Of a DNA stretch of 64,000 nucleotides, positions 29,158-39,734 are shown piece by piece; the stretch's first letter is position 1, and every line of letters begins with the position of its first letter. The DNA comes from Rhodobacter ferrooxidans. Lineage in GTDB: Bacteria; Pseudomonadota; Alphaproteobacteria; Rhodobacterales; Rhodobacteraceae. Below the pieces are notes generated by a model that saw only the letters and a program-made list of their open reading frames with translations, was not told where the DNA came from and searched no databases. Position numbers and translations under genes: made by a program. The DNA lies in assembly GCF_000176015.1 (NCBI RefSeq), contig NZ_ACYY01000010.1, positions 1-64,000 of the forward strand, written 5' to 3'.

Positions 29158-30431
29158 TGCGCAGCAATCTCCCGGTAAGGCGCCACCAAGCCCTCGGAAA
29201 CCGCCGAAAGCGCCAATGCCGCCGCGCCATGCGCCCACAGCAGGTCGCCCCAGGCATGGATTTCAATCGGTGCGCGGGGGCGGCCAGTGGCGATCGACAG
29301 GTTTTCCATCTCGGCCAGGGTTTCGGCGGCGTAAAGGTAGTCGTAGCGCATCCGCTCGCCCGACAGGATGATCAGCGCGGGGTCGAACAGGTTCACCACG
29401 TTGGAAAGCCCCACCGCAAGGTAACGCCCGGCGCGGCGAAAGATCGACCGCGCGGCAGAGTTGCCGGCCTTGGCATGATCATACAGGCTTTCCAGCAGCA
29501 CATTGATCGACTGGCCTTCCTTGTGGCTCCAGTTCAGCGCAATCGTCGCCTCGCGCGCCAGCGCATAGTCGGCGACATAAGCCTCCAGACAGCCGCGCTG
29601 ACCACAGCGGCACAGCGCGCCGTCCAGTTGCACCTTGGTATGGCCCAGTTCCATTCCCAAGCCCTGACCGCCGCGATAGATGCGGTGATTCAGCACATAG
29701 CCCATGCCGACGCCGTGCTCGATGGTCACCACGGCAAAATCGGAAAGCGCGCGCCCGGCGCCGAACCACAGTTCCGCCAGCGTCACCAGATTGGCATCGT
29801 TATCGACATGCACCGGCAGCCCCAGCCGCGCCGTGGCCGCCTGCGCCAACGGCACCAGTCGGTCGGTCAGCACCGAGGACCAATGCACCACCCCCGCCTC
29901 GCAATCGACAAAGCCGGGCACGCCAAGGCCCAGCGCGCTAAGATCGGCAGGCGCCATCCCGGCCTTGGCGCAGACCCGGACCAGCAGCGTCGCCATCGCA
30001 TCCAGCAGTTCCGGCAAGGCCATCGCCCCGGGGCGTCGCGGGATCACGTCATCGGCAATCAGGTTGCCCGCGAAATCGACAATCACCGCGGTGTGCTCGC
30101 GGTCCGAAAGCTTCATCCCGGCCACCCGATGCGCGCTGGCCCGCACGCCCAGCGCCACCGCAGGCCGCCCGCGCCCCTGATCGCCATCGCGCGGGGCGGC
30201 GACTTCTTCGATCAGCCCGGCCTCGATCAGTTCCGAGGTGATGGTGGTGACCGACGCCGGCGAAACCCCCAGCTCCTTGGCCAGTTGCACGCGGGGAATC
30301 AGCCCCGCCGCCCGCACCCGTTCGAACACCTGCTGGCGCAAGGGACGGGTGGTTTCCGACAGCGGCGGAATCAGCGGGCCGCAGCCTTGCGACGCCTTGT
30401 TGCGGGCGGCTTTTCGCAGTTGCGGCATCAT
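29154..30431 (-). CDS. xylR: ROK-family repressor, probable xylose regulator XylR
   Basis: An N-terminal winged helix-turn-helix ([22 protein letters not shown], about residues 48-69) precedes a ROK sugar-sensing domain. That domain has the zinc motif [12 protein letters not shown] and [15 protein letters not shown] repressors of the XylR/NagC type bind a sugar and leave DNA. The gene is divergent from xylFHGBA across a 213-bp region, so D-xylose is the likely inducer. It also carries the FG-GAP gene downstream. Confidence 0.88.
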   Translation of the reverse strand: MMPQLRKAARNKASQGCGPLIPPLSETTRPLRQQVFERVRAAGLIPRVQLAKELGVSPASVTTITSELIEAGLIEEVAAPRDGDQGRGRPAVALGVRASAHRVAGMKLSDREHTAVIVDFAGNLIADDVIPRRPGAMALPELLDAMATLLVRVCAKAGMAPADLSALGLGVPGFVDCEAGVVHWSSVLTDRLVPLAQAATARLGLPVHVDNDANLVTLAELWFGAGRALSDFAVVTIEHGVGMGYVLNHRIYRGGQGLGMELGHTKVQLDGALCRCGQRGCLEAYVADYALAREATIALNWSHKEGQSINVLLESLYDHAKAGNSAARSIFRRAGRYLAVGLSNVVNLFDPALIILSGERMRYDYLYAAETLAEMENLSIATGRPRAPIEIHAWGDLLWAHGAAALALSAVSEGLVAPYREIAAQ

Positions 30432-30644
30432 TTCTTAGGCTCCCGAACAAAAAACCCGGCAAATTCTTCGCCAACCGCCCAATTTATGCTGCATGGCAGC
30501 GAAAACGCGGGGAATACGTTAGCGCTGTCAGCTTTGACCAGCATTTTTATTTTGACAACTGAAATTATTAGCGGCACCTTCCTGCCGTGCCGACGAATCC
30601 GTCGGACCGGCCATTCGCTGGCCGCATCCACAGGGAGGATAAAC
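30432..30644. promoter_or_regulatory. xylR-xylF divergent promoter region
   Basis: This AT-rich stretch separates the divergent xylR and xylF genes. It contains GTTAGCGCTGTC (30518-30529), an imperfect palindrome around AGCGCT. It also has two TTGAC-type -35-like boxes facing xylF (TTGACC near 30534 and TTGACA near 30552) without a convincing -10. A strong ribosome site (GGGAGG) precedes xylF. The ROK operator is probably here, but its exact position is not certain. Confidence 0.5.
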
Positions 30645-31667
30645 ATGCGTAATGCAGTTCTTTTGGCGGTGCTTGCCGCCGCCGGGTTTTCGTCGGCAGC
30701 CCTTGCCGAAGGTCTGACCGTTGGCGTGTCGTGGTCGAACTTCCAGGAAGAGCGTTGGAAAACCGATGAAGCCGCGATCAAGGCCGCCCTTGACGCTGCC
30801 GGTGCCACCTATGTTTCGGCGGATGCGCAAGCGTCTTCGGCCAAACAACTTTCCGACATCGAGGCGCTTCTGGCCCAAGGCGTTGACGCGCTGATCGTGC
30901 TGGGCATGGATACCGCCGCCGTGGTTCCGGGCGTGCAGGCCGCGGCCGACGCCGGTGTGCCGGTCATCGCCTATGACCGCCTGATCGAAGACAACCGCGC
31001 CTTCTATCTGACCTTCGACAACGTCGAGGTTGGCCGGATGCAGGCCGCTGCCGTTCTGGCCGCTGCCCCCAAGGGCCGCTATGTGATGATCAAGGGCTCG
31101 AACACCGACCCGAACGCCGACTTCCTGCGCGGCGGCCAGCAAGAAGTGCTGCAAGCAGCGATCGACGCGGGCGACATCACCATCGTTGGCGAAGCCTACA
31201 CCGATGGCTGGAAGCCGGAAAATGCCCAGAAGAACATGGAGCAGATCCTGACCGAAACCTCGAACGGGGTTGATGCGGTCGTGGCGTCGAACGACGGCAC
31301 TGCCGGGGGCGCGATTGCCGCGCTGACCGCGCAGGGCATGGTGGTTCCGGTCTCCGGGCAAGATGGCGACCATGCCGCGCTGAACCGCGTGGCAGCGGGC
31401 ACCCAGACGGTTTCGGTCTGGAAAGACGCGCGTGATCTGGGCAAGGCCGCGGGCGAGATTGCCGTGGCTCTGGCTGGCGGCACTGCTCCCGATGCCATCA
31501 CCGGCGCGGTGAAGTTCACCACCCCGGGCGGCAACGAGATGAACGCGATGTTCCTGAAGCCGGTTCCGATCACCAAGGACAATCTGGCTTTGGTCGTCGA
31601 TGGCGGCTGGATCACCAAGGAAGCGCTGTGCCAGGGCGTGACCGCCGGTCCGGCGCCTTGCAACTGA
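30645..31667 (+). CDS. xylF: D-xylose ABC transporter substrate-binding protein
   Basis: The 340-residue protein has a signal peptide (residues 1-21, SAALAEG). The periplasmic sugar-binding fold follows, with [29 protein letters not shown] and [14 protein letters not shown], typical of XylF. It captures D-xylose in the periplasm for the XylHG importer. It is the first and probably most abundant product of the xyl operon. Confidence 0.95.
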   Translation: MRNAVLLAVLAAAGFSSAALAEGLTVGVSWSNFQEERWKTDEAAIKAALDAAGATYVSADAQASSAKQLSDIEALLAQGVDALIVLGMDTAAVVPGVQAAADAGVPVIAYDRLIEDNRAFYLTFDNVEVGRMQAAAVLAAAPKGRYVMIKGSNTDPNADFLRGGQQEVLQAAIDAGDITIVGEAYTDGWKPENAQKNMEQILTETSNGVDAVVASNDGTAGGAIAALTAQGMVVPVSGQDGDHAALNRVAAGTQTVSVWKDARDLGKAAGEIAVALAGGTAPDAITGAVKFTTPGGNEMNAMFLKPVPITKDNLALVVDGGWITKEALCQGVTAGPAPCN

Positions 31668-31768
31668 TCGGCTGACGATCTGAACCTTCATCGCTCCGGC
31701 CTTCGGGTCGGGGCGATTTCTGGTGCCGCGCGGCCCATGCGGCAACGCCTCGCTTGCAAGGACAGACC

Positions 31769-33133
31769 ATGACCGACGCGGCCTCCAATTCCCCCAAATC
31801 CGAACACAAACCCCAGTCCGAAGCCAAGCGCAGCCTGTTGCAGACGCTGGAAGTCGATACCCGCCTGCTGGGCATGATCGGCGCGTTTCTGGTGATCTGC
31901 CTGTCGTTCCAGTTCTGGACCGGCATCCGCGCCATGCCGGTGTTCGTGCCGAACCCGCTGGAATGGCTGTCTGCCGGACGCTTCTTCGTGCCGCAGAACA
32001 CCTTCAACATCACCATCCAGACCGTGTCGGTGGCGATCATGGCCGCGGGCATGGTGTTCGTGATCGTGATGCGACACATCGACCTGTCGGTAGGGTCGCT
32101 GCTGGCGCTGTGTTCCTCGGTGATGGCGGTGTTTCAGACCCAGATCATGCCGAACACCTTCGGCTTTGGCCTTGAACACCCGCTGACCGCGCCGCTTTCG
32201 GTGCTGGTGGGCATCCTGACCGGGGTGATTGTCGGCAGCTTTCAGGGCTGGCTGATCGGTTATCAGCGTATCCCGAGTTTCATCGTCACCCTGGGCGGGT
32301 TGCTGATCTGGAGCCGGGTTGCCTATTTCATCGCCGGTGGCCAGACGGTCGGGCCGCTGGACGGCACCTTCCTGATGCTGGGCGGCACCAACGGCACCAT
32401 CGGCGTGACCGCTTCGTGGATTCTGGGGGCGATTGCTGCGGCGGGGGCGGTGTATGGCCTGATCAAATCGCGCCGCGCCCGGGCGGGGCATGGCTTTCCG
32501 GTCAAGCCGGTCTGGGCCGAAGCCGCCCTTTCGGCCATCGCCGTCGCGGCCATCCTGGGCTTTGTGGCGCTGCTCAATTCGAACGAGGTTCCCACCGCCC
32601 GTCTGCGCCGCCTGTTCGCCGCCCGTGGCGAGACGATGCCCGAGGGGTATACCGAATTCTACGGAATCCCGATTTCGGTGCTGCTGCTGCTGATCGTGGC
32701 GCTGGTGCTGACGGTGATGTCCTCGCGCACCCGGCTGGGGCGCTATATCTACGCCACCGGTGGCAACCCCGACGCGGCCGAGCTTTCGGGCATCAACACC
32801 CGGCTGCTGACCGTCAAGGTGTTCGGCCTGATGGGCGGGCTGTGCGGCATCTCTGCCGCCGTCGCCTCGGCCCGGTTGTCGAACCATTCGCTCGACCTCG
32901 GCTCGCTGGACGAGTTGCGGGTGATCGCCGCAGCGGTGATCGGCGGCACGGCGCTGGCCGGTGGCATGGGCACGGTTTACGGTGCCATTCTGGGCGCGCT
33001 GATCATGCAATCGCTGCAATCGGGCATGGCGATGGTGGGCGTCGATGCGCCGTTCCAGAACATCGTCGTCGGCATGGTGCTGGTGCTGGCGGTGTGGATC
33101 GACATCCAGTATCGCAAACGGACGGGGGTGTAA
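31769..33133 (+). CDS. xylH: D-xylose ABC transporter permease
   Basis: The 454-residue membrane protein has about ten to twelve helices and the CUT2-family pattern: [45 protein letters not shown] and [20 protein letters not shown]. The length is above that of RbsC-type permeases, as expected for XylH. It lies between xylF and xylG and forms the channel for xylose. A cytoplasmic loop at about residues 230-280 accounts for the extra length. Confidence 0.95.
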   Translation: MTDAASNSPKSEHKPQSEAKRSLLQTLEVDTRLLGMIGAFLVICLSFQFWTGIRAMPVFVPNPLEWLSAGRFFVPQNTFNITIQTVSVAIMAAGMVFVIVMRHIDLSVGSLLALCSSVMAVFQTQIMPNTFGFGLEHPLTAPLSVLVGILTGVIVGSFQGWLIGYQRIPSFIVTLGGLLIWSRVAYFIAGGQTVGPLDGTFLMLGGTNGTIGVTASWILGAIAAAGAVYGLIKSRRARAGHGFPVKPVWAEAALSAIAVAAILGFVALLNSNEVPTARLRRLFAARGETMPEGYTEFYGIPISVLLLLIVALVLTVMSSRTRLGRYIYATGGNPDAAELSGINTRLLTVKVFGLMGGLCGISAAVASARLSNHSLDLGSLDELRVIAAAVIGGTALAGGMGTVYGAILGALIMQSLQSGMAMVGVDAPFQNIVVGMVLVLAVWIDIQYRKRTGV

Positions 33134-33134
33134 G

Positions 33135-33896
33135 ATGACCACCAACAAGCCAACACCGCTGGTCGAGATGCGCGACATCTCGATCGCCTTTGGCGGCATC
33201 CGGGCGGTGGACCACGTGTCGGTCGATCTGCACCCCGGCGAGGTTGTCGGTCTGCTGGGCCATAACGGCGCCGGCAAATCGACGCTGATCAAATGCCTGT
33301 CGGGGGCCTATCATGCCGATTCCGGCCAGATCCTGATCAACGGCAAGCCGGTCACCATCAACAACCCGCGCGACGCAAGGGCGCAGAACATCGAGACGAT
33401 CTATCAGACGCTGGCGCTGGCCGACAACCTGACCGCCTCGGCCAACCTGTTTCTGGGGCGCGAGCTGATCACCGGGGCAGGTTTTGTCGATGACGCGCAG
33501 ATGGAGGCGGAAACCCGCAAGATCATGGGCCGCCTGAACCCCAACTTCCGCAAGTTCAACGTGCCGGTTTCGGCGCTGTCGGGCGGGCAGCGGCAGTCGG
33601 TGGCCATCGCGCGGGCGGTGTATTTCAACGCGAAAATCCTGATCATGGACGAGCCGACCGCCGCCCTTGGGCCGCAGGAAACCCAGATGGTCGCGGAATT
33701 GATTCAGGAGCTGAAGGCGCAGGGCCTGGGGATTTTCCTGATCGAGCATGACATCCACAACGTGATGAAGCTGTGCGACCGCGCCTCGGTGATGAAGAAC
33801 GGGCAGTTGGTCGGCACGGTGAACATCGCCGATGTGACCGACGAGGATATTCTGGGCATGATCATCATGGGCAAGAAACCGGCGAAGGCCGCGTGA
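33135..33896 (+). CDS. xylG: D-xylose ABC transporter ATP-binding protein (single cassette)
   Basis: The 253-residue protein contains one ABC cassette: Walker [13 protein letters not shown], signature [14 protein letters not shown], Walker [12 protein letters not shown] and H-loop IEHDIHNV. E. coli XylG has two fused cassettes in about 510 residues. This is the short form seen in some alphaproteobacterial CUT2 systems, which presumably works as a homodimer. It powers xylose uptake by XylFH. Its stop shares a base with the xylB start. Confidence 0.93.
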   Translation: MTTNKPTPLVEMRDISIAFGGIRAVDHVSVDLHPGEVVGLLGHNGAGKSTLIKCLSGAYHADSGQILINGKPVTINNPRDARAQNIETIYQTLALADNLTASANLFLGRELITGAGFVDDAQMEAETRKIMGRLNPNFRKFNVPVSALSGGQRQSVAIARAVYFNAKILIMDEPTAALGPQETQMVAELIQELKAQGLGIFLIEHDIHNVMKLCDRASVMKNGQLVGTVNIADVTDEDILGMIIMGKKPAKAA

Positions 33897-35335
33897 TGTA
33901 TATCGGGCTGGACCTGGGCACCTCGGGGCTGAAGGGTATTCTGATTGATGCGCGCCAGCGGGTGCTGGCCGAGGCGACCGCGCCGCTGACCGTGCAGCGC
34001 CCGCATGAGGGCTGGTCGGAGCAATCGCCGGCCGACTGGATCGCCGCTGCGGAAACCGTGCTGGATGCGCTGGCTTCGGCGCATGCGCTGGCCTCGGTGA
34101 AGGCCATCGGGCTGTCGGGGCAGATGCATGGCGCGACGCTGCTGGATGCCTCGGACGAGGTGCTGCGGCCCTGCATCCTGTGGAACGACACCCGCAGTTT
34201 TGCCGAGGCCGCAGATCTGGACGCCGACCCGCAGTTTCGCCGGGTGACCGGCAATATCGTCTTCCCCGGCTTTACCGCGCCGAAGCTGCTGTGGGTGCAG
34301 CACCACGAGCCGCGCTTGCGCGACAGGGTAGCCAAGGTATTGCTGCCAAAGGATTATCTGCGGCTATGGCTGACCGGCGAGCATGTGGCCGAGATGTCGG
34401 ATGCCGCCGGAACAAGCTGGCTGGATACCGGGGCGCGCGACTGGTCGGATGATCTTTTGACCGCGACGGGCCTCAGCCGCAGCCAGATGCCGCGGTTGGT
34501 GGAAGGCTCGGCGGTGTCGGGCACGCTGCGGGGTGAACTGGCGTCGCGCTGGGGGCTATCGCGCAAGGTGGTGGTGGCGGGCGGTGGCGGCGACAATGCC
34601 GCCTCGGGCGTTGGCGTCGGCGTGGTGCGGGCGGGCGAGGCGTTCGTGTCGCTTGGCACCTCGGGCGTACTGTTTGCCGCCAATGACGGTTATCAACCGG
34701 CGCCGGAGACCGCCGTGCACACCTTCTGCCATGCGCTGCCCGATACCTGGCACCAGATGGGGGTGATCCTTGCCGCCACCGATGCGCTGAACTGGTATGC
34801 CGGGCTGGTGGGCGAAACTGCCGTCAGCCTGACCCATGCCATGGGGCCATTGCAGGCGCCCGGAAAGGCGCTGTTCCTGCCCTATCTGGGTGGCGAGCGC
34901 ACGCCGTTGAACGATGCGGCCATCCGTGGGGCCTTCCTTGGGTTGGAACACGCCACTGACCGCGCCGCGGGCACTCGGGCGGTGCTGGAAGGCGTGACCT
35001 TCGCCATCCGCGATTGCCGCGATGCGCTGGCCGCCACCGGCACCAAGCTGGAACATCTGATCGCCGTTGGTGGCGGCTCTAAATCCGACTACTGGCTTGC
35101 CGCCATCGCCACGGCGCTGGATTGCCCGGTGCAACTTCCCGCCGCCGGTGATTTCGGCGGGGCCTTCGGTGCCGCGCGTCTGGCCATCATGGCCGCCACT
35201 GGTGCCGGGGCGGAAATTGCCACGCTGCCGCCAATCTCGCGGGTGATCGAGCCCGACCCTGCCCTTTCAGCGGCGTTCGATGCGGGCCACGCCCGCTACC
35301 GCGCCGCACAAACCGCCATAAGGAGCCTGCCATGA
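33896..35335 (+). CDS. xylB: Xylulokinase
   Basis: The 479-residue FGGY kinase starts [17 protein letters not shown] and has [21 protein letters not shown] and the glycine-rich [13 protein letters not shown]. These mark XylB. It phosphorylates D-xylulose to D-xylulose 5-phosphate for the pentose phosphate pathway. It is translationally coupled to xylG and overlaps xylA by four bases. Gln and His in the QMHG motif match the xylulokinase subgroup. Confidence 0.95.
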   Translation: MYIGLDLGTSGLKGILIDARQRVLAEATAPLTVQRPHEGWSEQSPADWIAAAETVLDALASAHALASVKAIGLSGQMHGATLLDASDEVLRPCILWNDTRSFAEAADLDADPQFRRVTGNIVFPGFTAPKLLWVQHHEPRLRDRVAKVLLPKDYLRLWLTGEHVAEMSDAAGTSWLDTGARDWSDDLLTATGLSRSQMPRLVEGSAVSGTLRGELASRWGLSRKVVVAGGGGDNAASGVGVGVVRAGEAFVSLGTSGVLFAANDGYQPAPETAVHTFCHALPDTWHQMGVILAATDALNWYAGLVGETAVSLTHAMGPLQAPGKALFLPYLGGERTPLNDAAIRGAFLGLEHATDRAAGTRAVLEGVTFAIRDCRDALAATGTKLEHLIAVGGGSKSDYWLAAIATALDCPVQLPAAGDFGGAFGAARLAIMAATGAGAEIATLPPISRVIEPDPALSAAFDAGHARYRAAQTAIRSLP

Positions 35336-36633
35336 CCGATTTCTTCAAGGGCATCCCCGCCGTCAAGTTCGAAGGGGCAGACAGCACCAACGAATTCGCC
35401 TTCCGCCATTACAACCCCGATCAGGTGTTGCTGGGCAAGCCGATGAAGGATCATCTGCGTTTTGCCGTGGCCTGGTGGCACAGCTTTGCCTGGCCGGGCG
35501 GCGACCCGTTCGGCGGCCAGACCTTTGATCGCCCGTGGTTCGGGGACAGCATCGCCCACGCGAAACTGAAAGCCGACGTGGCCTTCGAGATGTTCGACAT
35601 TCTGGGCGCGCCGTTCTTCTGTTTCCACGATGCCGACATCCGCCCCGAGGGTGCGACTTTCGCCGAAAGCAAACGCAATCTGGAGGAAATCGTCGATTAC
35701 ATCGGTGAGAAGATTACCGGATCAAAGACCCGGCTGTTGTGGGGCACCGCCAACCTGTTCTCGCACCGCCGCTTCATGTCGGGGGCGGCCACCAACCCTG
35801 ACCCGGACGTGTTCGCCTGGTCGGCGGCGACGGTGAAAAGCTGCATGGATGCCACGCTGAAACTGGGCGGGCAGAACTATGTGCTGTGGGGCGGCCGCGA
35901 GGGTTACGAGACGCTGCTGAACACCAATCTGGGGCTGGAGGCCGAACATGCCGGCCGCTTCCTGCAGATGGTGGTCGATTACAAATACAAGATCGGCTTC
36001 AAGGGCGCGATCCTGATCGAGCCGAAGCCGCAGGAACCTTCGAAGCATCAGTATGACTATGATGTGGCCACGGTTTACGGCTTCCTCAAGCGCTTCGGGC
36101 TGGAAAAGGAAGTCCAGGTCAATATCGAGCAGGGCCATGCCATTCTGGCGGGACATTCATTCGAACACGAGATCGCGCTGGCCACCAGCCTGGGGATTTT
36201 CGGCTCGATCGACATGAACCGAAACGATTACCAGTCGGGCTGGGATACCGACCAGTTCCCCAACAACCACGCCGAAAAGGCGCTGGCTTTCTATGAAATC
36301 CTGCGGGCGGGCGGCTATACCACCGGCGGCACCAACTTTGATGCCAAGGTGCGGCGGCAAAGCCTTGATCCGGCAGACCTGATCCTGGCGCATGTCGGCG
36401 GCATGGACACCTGCGCGCGGGCGCTGAAATCCGCCGCGGCGATGCTGGAGGGGGGCGAGTTGGAAGCCGCCCGCCGCGCCCGCTATGCCGGGTGGGAGGC
36501 GCCGGCGGCGCAGGCAATGCTGAAAAGCGATCTGGCCGCGATTTCCGCCGACGTGTTGGCCCGCGGCATCGACCCGCAACCGGTATCTGGCAAGCAGGAA
36601 CGGCTGGAAAACCTGTGGAACCGCTATATCTGA
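35332..36633 (+). CDS. xylA: Xylose isomerase
   Basis: The 433-residue protein shows the class II xylose isomerase pattern: [34 protein letters not shown] with the catalytic His, [29 protein letters not shown], and [20 protein letters not shown] with metal ligands. It converts D-xylose to D-xylulose. The gene closes the xylFHGBA operon, so xylose uptake and entry into the pentose phosphate pathway are complete here. Confidence 0.97.
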   Translation: MTDFFKGIPAVKFEGADSTNEFAFRHYNPDQVLLGKPMKDHLRFAVAWWHSFAWPGGDPFGGQTFDRPWFGDSIAHAKLKADVAFEMFDILGAPFFCFHDADIRPEGATFAESKRNLEEIVDYIGEKITGSKTRLLWGTANLFSHRRFMSGAATNPDPDVFAWSAATVKSCMDATLKLGGQNYVLWGGREGYETLLNTNLGLEAEHAGRFLQMVVDYKYKIGFKGAILIEPKPQEPSKHQYDYDVATVYGFLKRFGLEKEVQVNIEQGHAILAGHSFEHEIALATSLGIFGSIDMNRNDYQSGWDTDQFPNNHAEKALAFYEILRAGGYTTGGTNFDAKVRRQSLDPADLILAHVGGMDTCARALKSAAAMLEGGELEAARRARYAGWEAPAAQAMLKSDLAAISADVLARGIDPQPVSGKQERLENLWNRYI

Positions 36634-36641
36634 CTGGTCAG

Positions 36642-36661
36642 GGGGCGCTTTACGGCGCCCC
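36642..36661. terminator. Hairpin between convergent xylA and yihY
   Basis: GGGGCGC (36642-36648) can pair with GCGCCCC (36655-36661) around a 6-base loop just after the xylA stop. No T-run follows on either side, so termination here would be weak or aided by Rho. Confidence 0.4.
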
Positions 36662-37494
36662 TAATGCGGCCTTGAATACGGAATTTCGGCATTGACGGCG
36701 GCGCCAAGCAGCACCGACCAGACGCTGAGATAAAGCCAGCTGAGCAGCGCGATCACCGCGCCGATCGAGCCGTAAATCCGGTTGTAGCTGTTGAAATTCG
36801 CCAGATATGCCGACAGCGCGATCGACACCATCGCCCAGACCAGCGCCGCCAGGAACGCGCCGGGAATAACCCGGTGCACCCGGCGCTGCGGCGTGTTGGG
36901 GCCGAAGCGGTAAAGGATGATCAGGCAGGACATCAGCAGCAGCACCATCGCGCCCCAGGGTAGCGCCAGCAGCATCCAGCCCTCCAGCACGCCCAAGGTC
37001 ACGAAGTTCAGCACCAGCGGCACGATCACCACCGTGGCCAGCGCCACCAGCACCGTGGTGATCAGCGACATGGTCATCACGAACTCCACCCACCAGCCCT
37101 GCAACAGCCCGCGCGGGGTGGCGCGATGCACCACGTCCAGCCCCTGGATCAGCGCCGAAATTCCCGCCCGCGCCGAATAGACCGCGATGCCCAGCGACAG
37201 CAGCGTGGCCCAGCCCAGATGCACCTTCGGCGTGGTGATCAGCGCGGTGATCTGGTCATGCACCAGAACGGCAGCATCATGCGGCAGAAACTCGTCGGCG
37301 ACCTTCACATAGGACGAAATCACCGAAGGGTCGGATACGAGGCTCCAGATCGCGATGGTGGCGGTCAGGCCGGGAAACAGCGCGAACATCGCATAGAAGG
37401 CGACTCCGGCCGAGATCAGGCCGAAATGGCTGTTCTCCATCCGCAGCCAGACCGACCAGAGGAAAGACCCTGCATGTTTAGCCCTGCGCCGCAT
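36661..37494 (-). CDS. YihY/virulence factor BrkB family membrane protein
   Basis: The 277-residue protein has about six membrane helices and the family motifs HFGLISAGVAFYAMFALFPGL, GLLQGWWVEFVMTMSL, and YNRIYGSIGAVIALLSWLYLSVW near the end. YihY proteins are inner-membrane proteins of unknown function, once misnamed RNase BN. The ATG at 37494 was chosen for its AAGGGA ribosome site; an earlier in-frame start at 37542 is less likely. Confidence 0.88.
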   Translation of the reverse strand: MRRRAKHAGSFLWSVWLRMENSHFGLISAGVAFYAMFALFPGLTATIAIWSLVSDPSVISSYVKVADEFLPHDAAVLVHDQITALITTPKVHLGWATLLSLGIAVYSARAGISALIQGLDVVHRATPRGLLQGWWVEFVMTMSLITTVLVALATVVIVPLVLNFVTLGVLEGWMLLALPWGAMVLLLMSCLIILYRFGPNTPQRRVHRVIPGAFLAALVWAMVSIALSAYLANFNSYNRIYGSIGAVIALLSWLYLSVWSVLLGAAVNAEIPYSRPH

Positions 37495-37594
37495 CTGGTT
37501 TCCCTTCGTGAACAGCATGGCGCTTGCGCAACCCAAGGGCAACTTGCATGCATCAGTTCGATGTGGTCATTTGCCGCAAAGCAAAGGAAATCCG

Positions 37595-38626
37595 ATGACC
37601 TACCACCCCGCCGAAGACCGCTATTCGAAGATGATCTATCGCCGTTGCGGCCGGTCGGGGTTGCAACTGCCGGCGGTGTCGCTGGGGCTGTGGCACAATT
37701 TCGGCCATGACACGCCGCATGCTACCAAGCGGGCGATCTGTCAGACGGCGTTCGATCTGGGCATTACCCATTTCGATCTGGCCAACAACTACGGCCCGCC
37801 CCCCGGCAGCGCCGAGGAAGCCTTTGGCGAGATTCTGAAGACCGATTTCGCCGGTTACCGCGACGAGCTGATCATCAGCTCCAAGGCCGGTTACGACATG
37901 TGGGCCGGGCCTTACGGCGAATGGGGCTCGCGCAAGTATCTGATCGCGTCCTGCGACCAGTCGCTGAAGCGGATGGGGCTTGATTACGTCGATATCTTCT
38001 ATTCGCACCGCTTTGATCCCGCAACGCCGCTGGAGGAAACCATGGGCGCGCTGGATCAGATCGTGCGGTCGGGCCGGGCGCTGTATGCCGGAATCTCCAG
38101 TTACAACTCCGAGAAAACCCGTGAAGCGGTGGCGATCCTGCGCGATCTGGGCACGCCCTGCGTGATCCATCAGCCCAGCTACAACATCCTGAACCGCTGG
38201 GTGGAACATGACGGGCTGAAGGAGACGCTGGCCGAGCTTGGCGTCGGCTCCATCGCCTTCACGCCGCTGGCGCAGGGGATACTCAGCCGCAAATACCTGA
38301 ACGGCATTCCCGCAGGCAGCCGGGCTTCGCAGGGCAAGAGCCTGGACCCGGCCACCATCACCCCGCGGGCGATTGAAAGCGTGCGGGCACTGGATGCGAT
38401 GGCACAGGCGCGCGGGCAGACGCTGGCGCAGATGGCGATTGCCTGGGTGCTGCGCGGCGGCATGATCACCACGGCGCTGATCGGCGCCTCGCGCCCCGAA
38501 CAGGTGACCGATTGCGCCGGGGCCATCGGCAATCTGGAGTTCACCGCCGCGGAATTGGCCGAGATCGACCGCCTTGCCGCCGAAGAGGACATCAACCTCT
38601 GGGCACGCTCGTCTGCCTCGGAATGA
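37595..38626 (+). CDS. Aldo/keto reductase (YghZ/Gpr-like)
   Basis: The 343-residue TIM-barrel oxidoreductase has the AKR tetrad: Asp and Tyr in FDLANNYGPP, Lys in ISSKAGYDM, and His in FYSHRFDP. The WAGPYGEWGSRKYL segment is typical of the YghZ/Gpr group. E. coli YghZ reduces L-glyceraldehyde 3-phosphate and methylglyoxal with NADPH. The real substrate here is unknown. It lies alone between yihY and the 36-bp repeat that opens the sugar island. Confidence 0.88.
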   Translation: MTYHPAEDRYSKMIYRRCGRSGLQLPAVSLGLWHNFGHDTPHATKRAICQTAFDLGITHFDLANNYGPPPGSAEEAFGEILKTDFAGYRDELIISSKAGYDMWAGPYGEWGSRKYLIASCDQSLKRMGLDYVDIFYSHRFDPATPLEETMGALDQIVRSGRALYAGISSYNSEKTREAVAILRDLGTPCVIHQPSYNILNRWVEHDGLKETLAELGVGSIAFTPLAQGILSRKYLNGIPAGSRASQGKSLDPATITPRAIESVRALDAMAQARGQTLAQMAIAWVLRGGMITTALIGASRPEQVTDCAGAIGNLEFTAAELAEIDRLAAEEDINLWARSSASE

Positions 38627-38654
38627 CACCTGCCGCCGGTCTGGCCGACAGGGT

Positions 38655-38690
38655 GGAGCCTCCGGCGGGGATATTTAAGAACAGATGAAA
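38655..38690 (+). repeat. 36-bp dispersed repeat, left copy
   Basis: A 36-bp sequence (core GAGCCTCCGGCGGGGATATT, then an AGAACAGATGAAA tail) recurs at 59298-59333 with one mismatch and in the same orientation. I recall similar GC-rich intergenic repeats in Rhodobacteraceae. The copy here lacks the inverted arm present at the right copy. Both copies follow the last gene of a forward run, so a transcription-end role is plausible. Confidence 0.85.
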
Positions 38691-38761
38691 GCACTGGGGT
38701 GTTTTTGCTGGTCTGAATACCCGCGCCGAAGGCATCCGAAGGCCCAATCATGTGGTGCCTG

Positions 38762-39706
38762 TCAGGATTTGCGCCGCCACCCGGCTGCGGTTTCCAGCGT
38801 ATGGGCAAAGGATTTCACCCCGGCATCCGACCCCAGCCCCGAGGCCACCAGCCCGGCAACACCTTGGGCGAACAGCACCGCCTGTTCGGGGTTCATCTTG
38901 TGGTGAAGTGCTGTAATGAAGCCCGCATCAAAGCCGTCGCCGCAGCCGGTGGTATCCACCACCTGGATGTCATAGGCCGGCACATGCATCCGGGTGCCAT
39001 CGGCCGAGGCATAGTAGGCGCCGTCGCCGCCAAGGGTGAACACGCAGGTCTTGGCGCCCTTGTCCAGATAGAAGGCGGCGCAATCCTGCACCGATGCCTG
39101 GCGCGACATGTCGCGGGCTTCCTCGATGGAAGGCATGAAATAGTCAATATGCGGCAAGAGCGGCAGCACCAGTTCGCGGGTCTCATAACTGGCGGCGATC
39201 AGGTCGAAGGTGACGGTGCAGCCGCGTTTCTTGGCCTCTTGCAGCAAGACCACGCTGCGCGGGCCGTCGAGCTTTTTCAGCAACCCGGTGCCGCCCAGAT
39301 GCACGATGGGCGCGTCGAACACCTGATCATACATCGCAGGCGCCACATCGAAATGATCGGACGCGCCGCGCACATGCAGCGCGGGCCGGTCACCGTTGGG
39401 CCGCACGTTCAGAATGGTGGCCGAGGTCGGAACCCCGGTCAGCCGCTGCATGGCGCTGGTGTCGATGCCGAACCGCCCCATGGTGTCGATGACGAAATCG
39501 CCCTTCTCGTCATCGCCTACCGCGCCCACGGCCAGACTTTTCAGCCCCAACTTGGCGGTGTTGACCACCACGCCACCGGCGGTTCCCGCCACCGTCAGGC
39601 GAATTTCCTCGATGAATTCGACATTGCCGCGCTCGGGGATGTGCGTGACCGGACGGCCAAGGATATCAAGGATGTAAAGACCGATCACCGAAACGTCGTA
39701 GCGCAT
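38762..39706 (-). CDS. PfkB-family sugar kinase
   Basis: The 314-residue ribokinase-type protein has GGVVVNTAKLGLKS in the substrate region. The C-terminal ATP/anion-hole motif is DTTGCGDGFDAGF (251-263), where most relatives have GAGDAF. The catalytic Asp257 is kept. It is the last gene downstream of the ABC transporter genes on this strand, with a good GGGAGGG ribosome site at ATG 39706. It probably phosphorylates the imported sugar or its ketose, but the substrate cannot be read from the sequence. Confidence 0.85.
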   Translation of the reverse strand: MRYDVSVIGLYILDILGRPVTHIPERGNVEFIEEIRLTVAGTAGGVVVNTAKLGLKSLAVGAVGDDEKGDFVIDTMGRFGIDTSAMQRLTGVPTSATILNVRPNGDRPALHVRGASDHFDVAPAMYDQVFDAPIVHLGGTGLLKKLDGPRSVVLLQEAKKRGCTVTFDLIAASYETRELVLPLLPHIDYFMPSIEEARDMSRQASVQDCAAFYLDKGAKTCVFTLGGDGAYYASADGTRMHVPAYDIQVVDTTGCGDGFDAGFITALHHKMNPEQAVLFAQGVAGLVASGLGSDAGVKSFAHTLETAAGWRRKS

Positions 39707-39734
39707 TCCGCCCTCCCTGGCGTGGCGCGTGCGG

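Noticed and set aside
30432-30644. Treating each TTGACA-like site as an island operator
   Set aside because: TTGACA is the common -35 sequence, so single occurrences such as the one upstream of xylF are expected by chance. Only dyads were counted.
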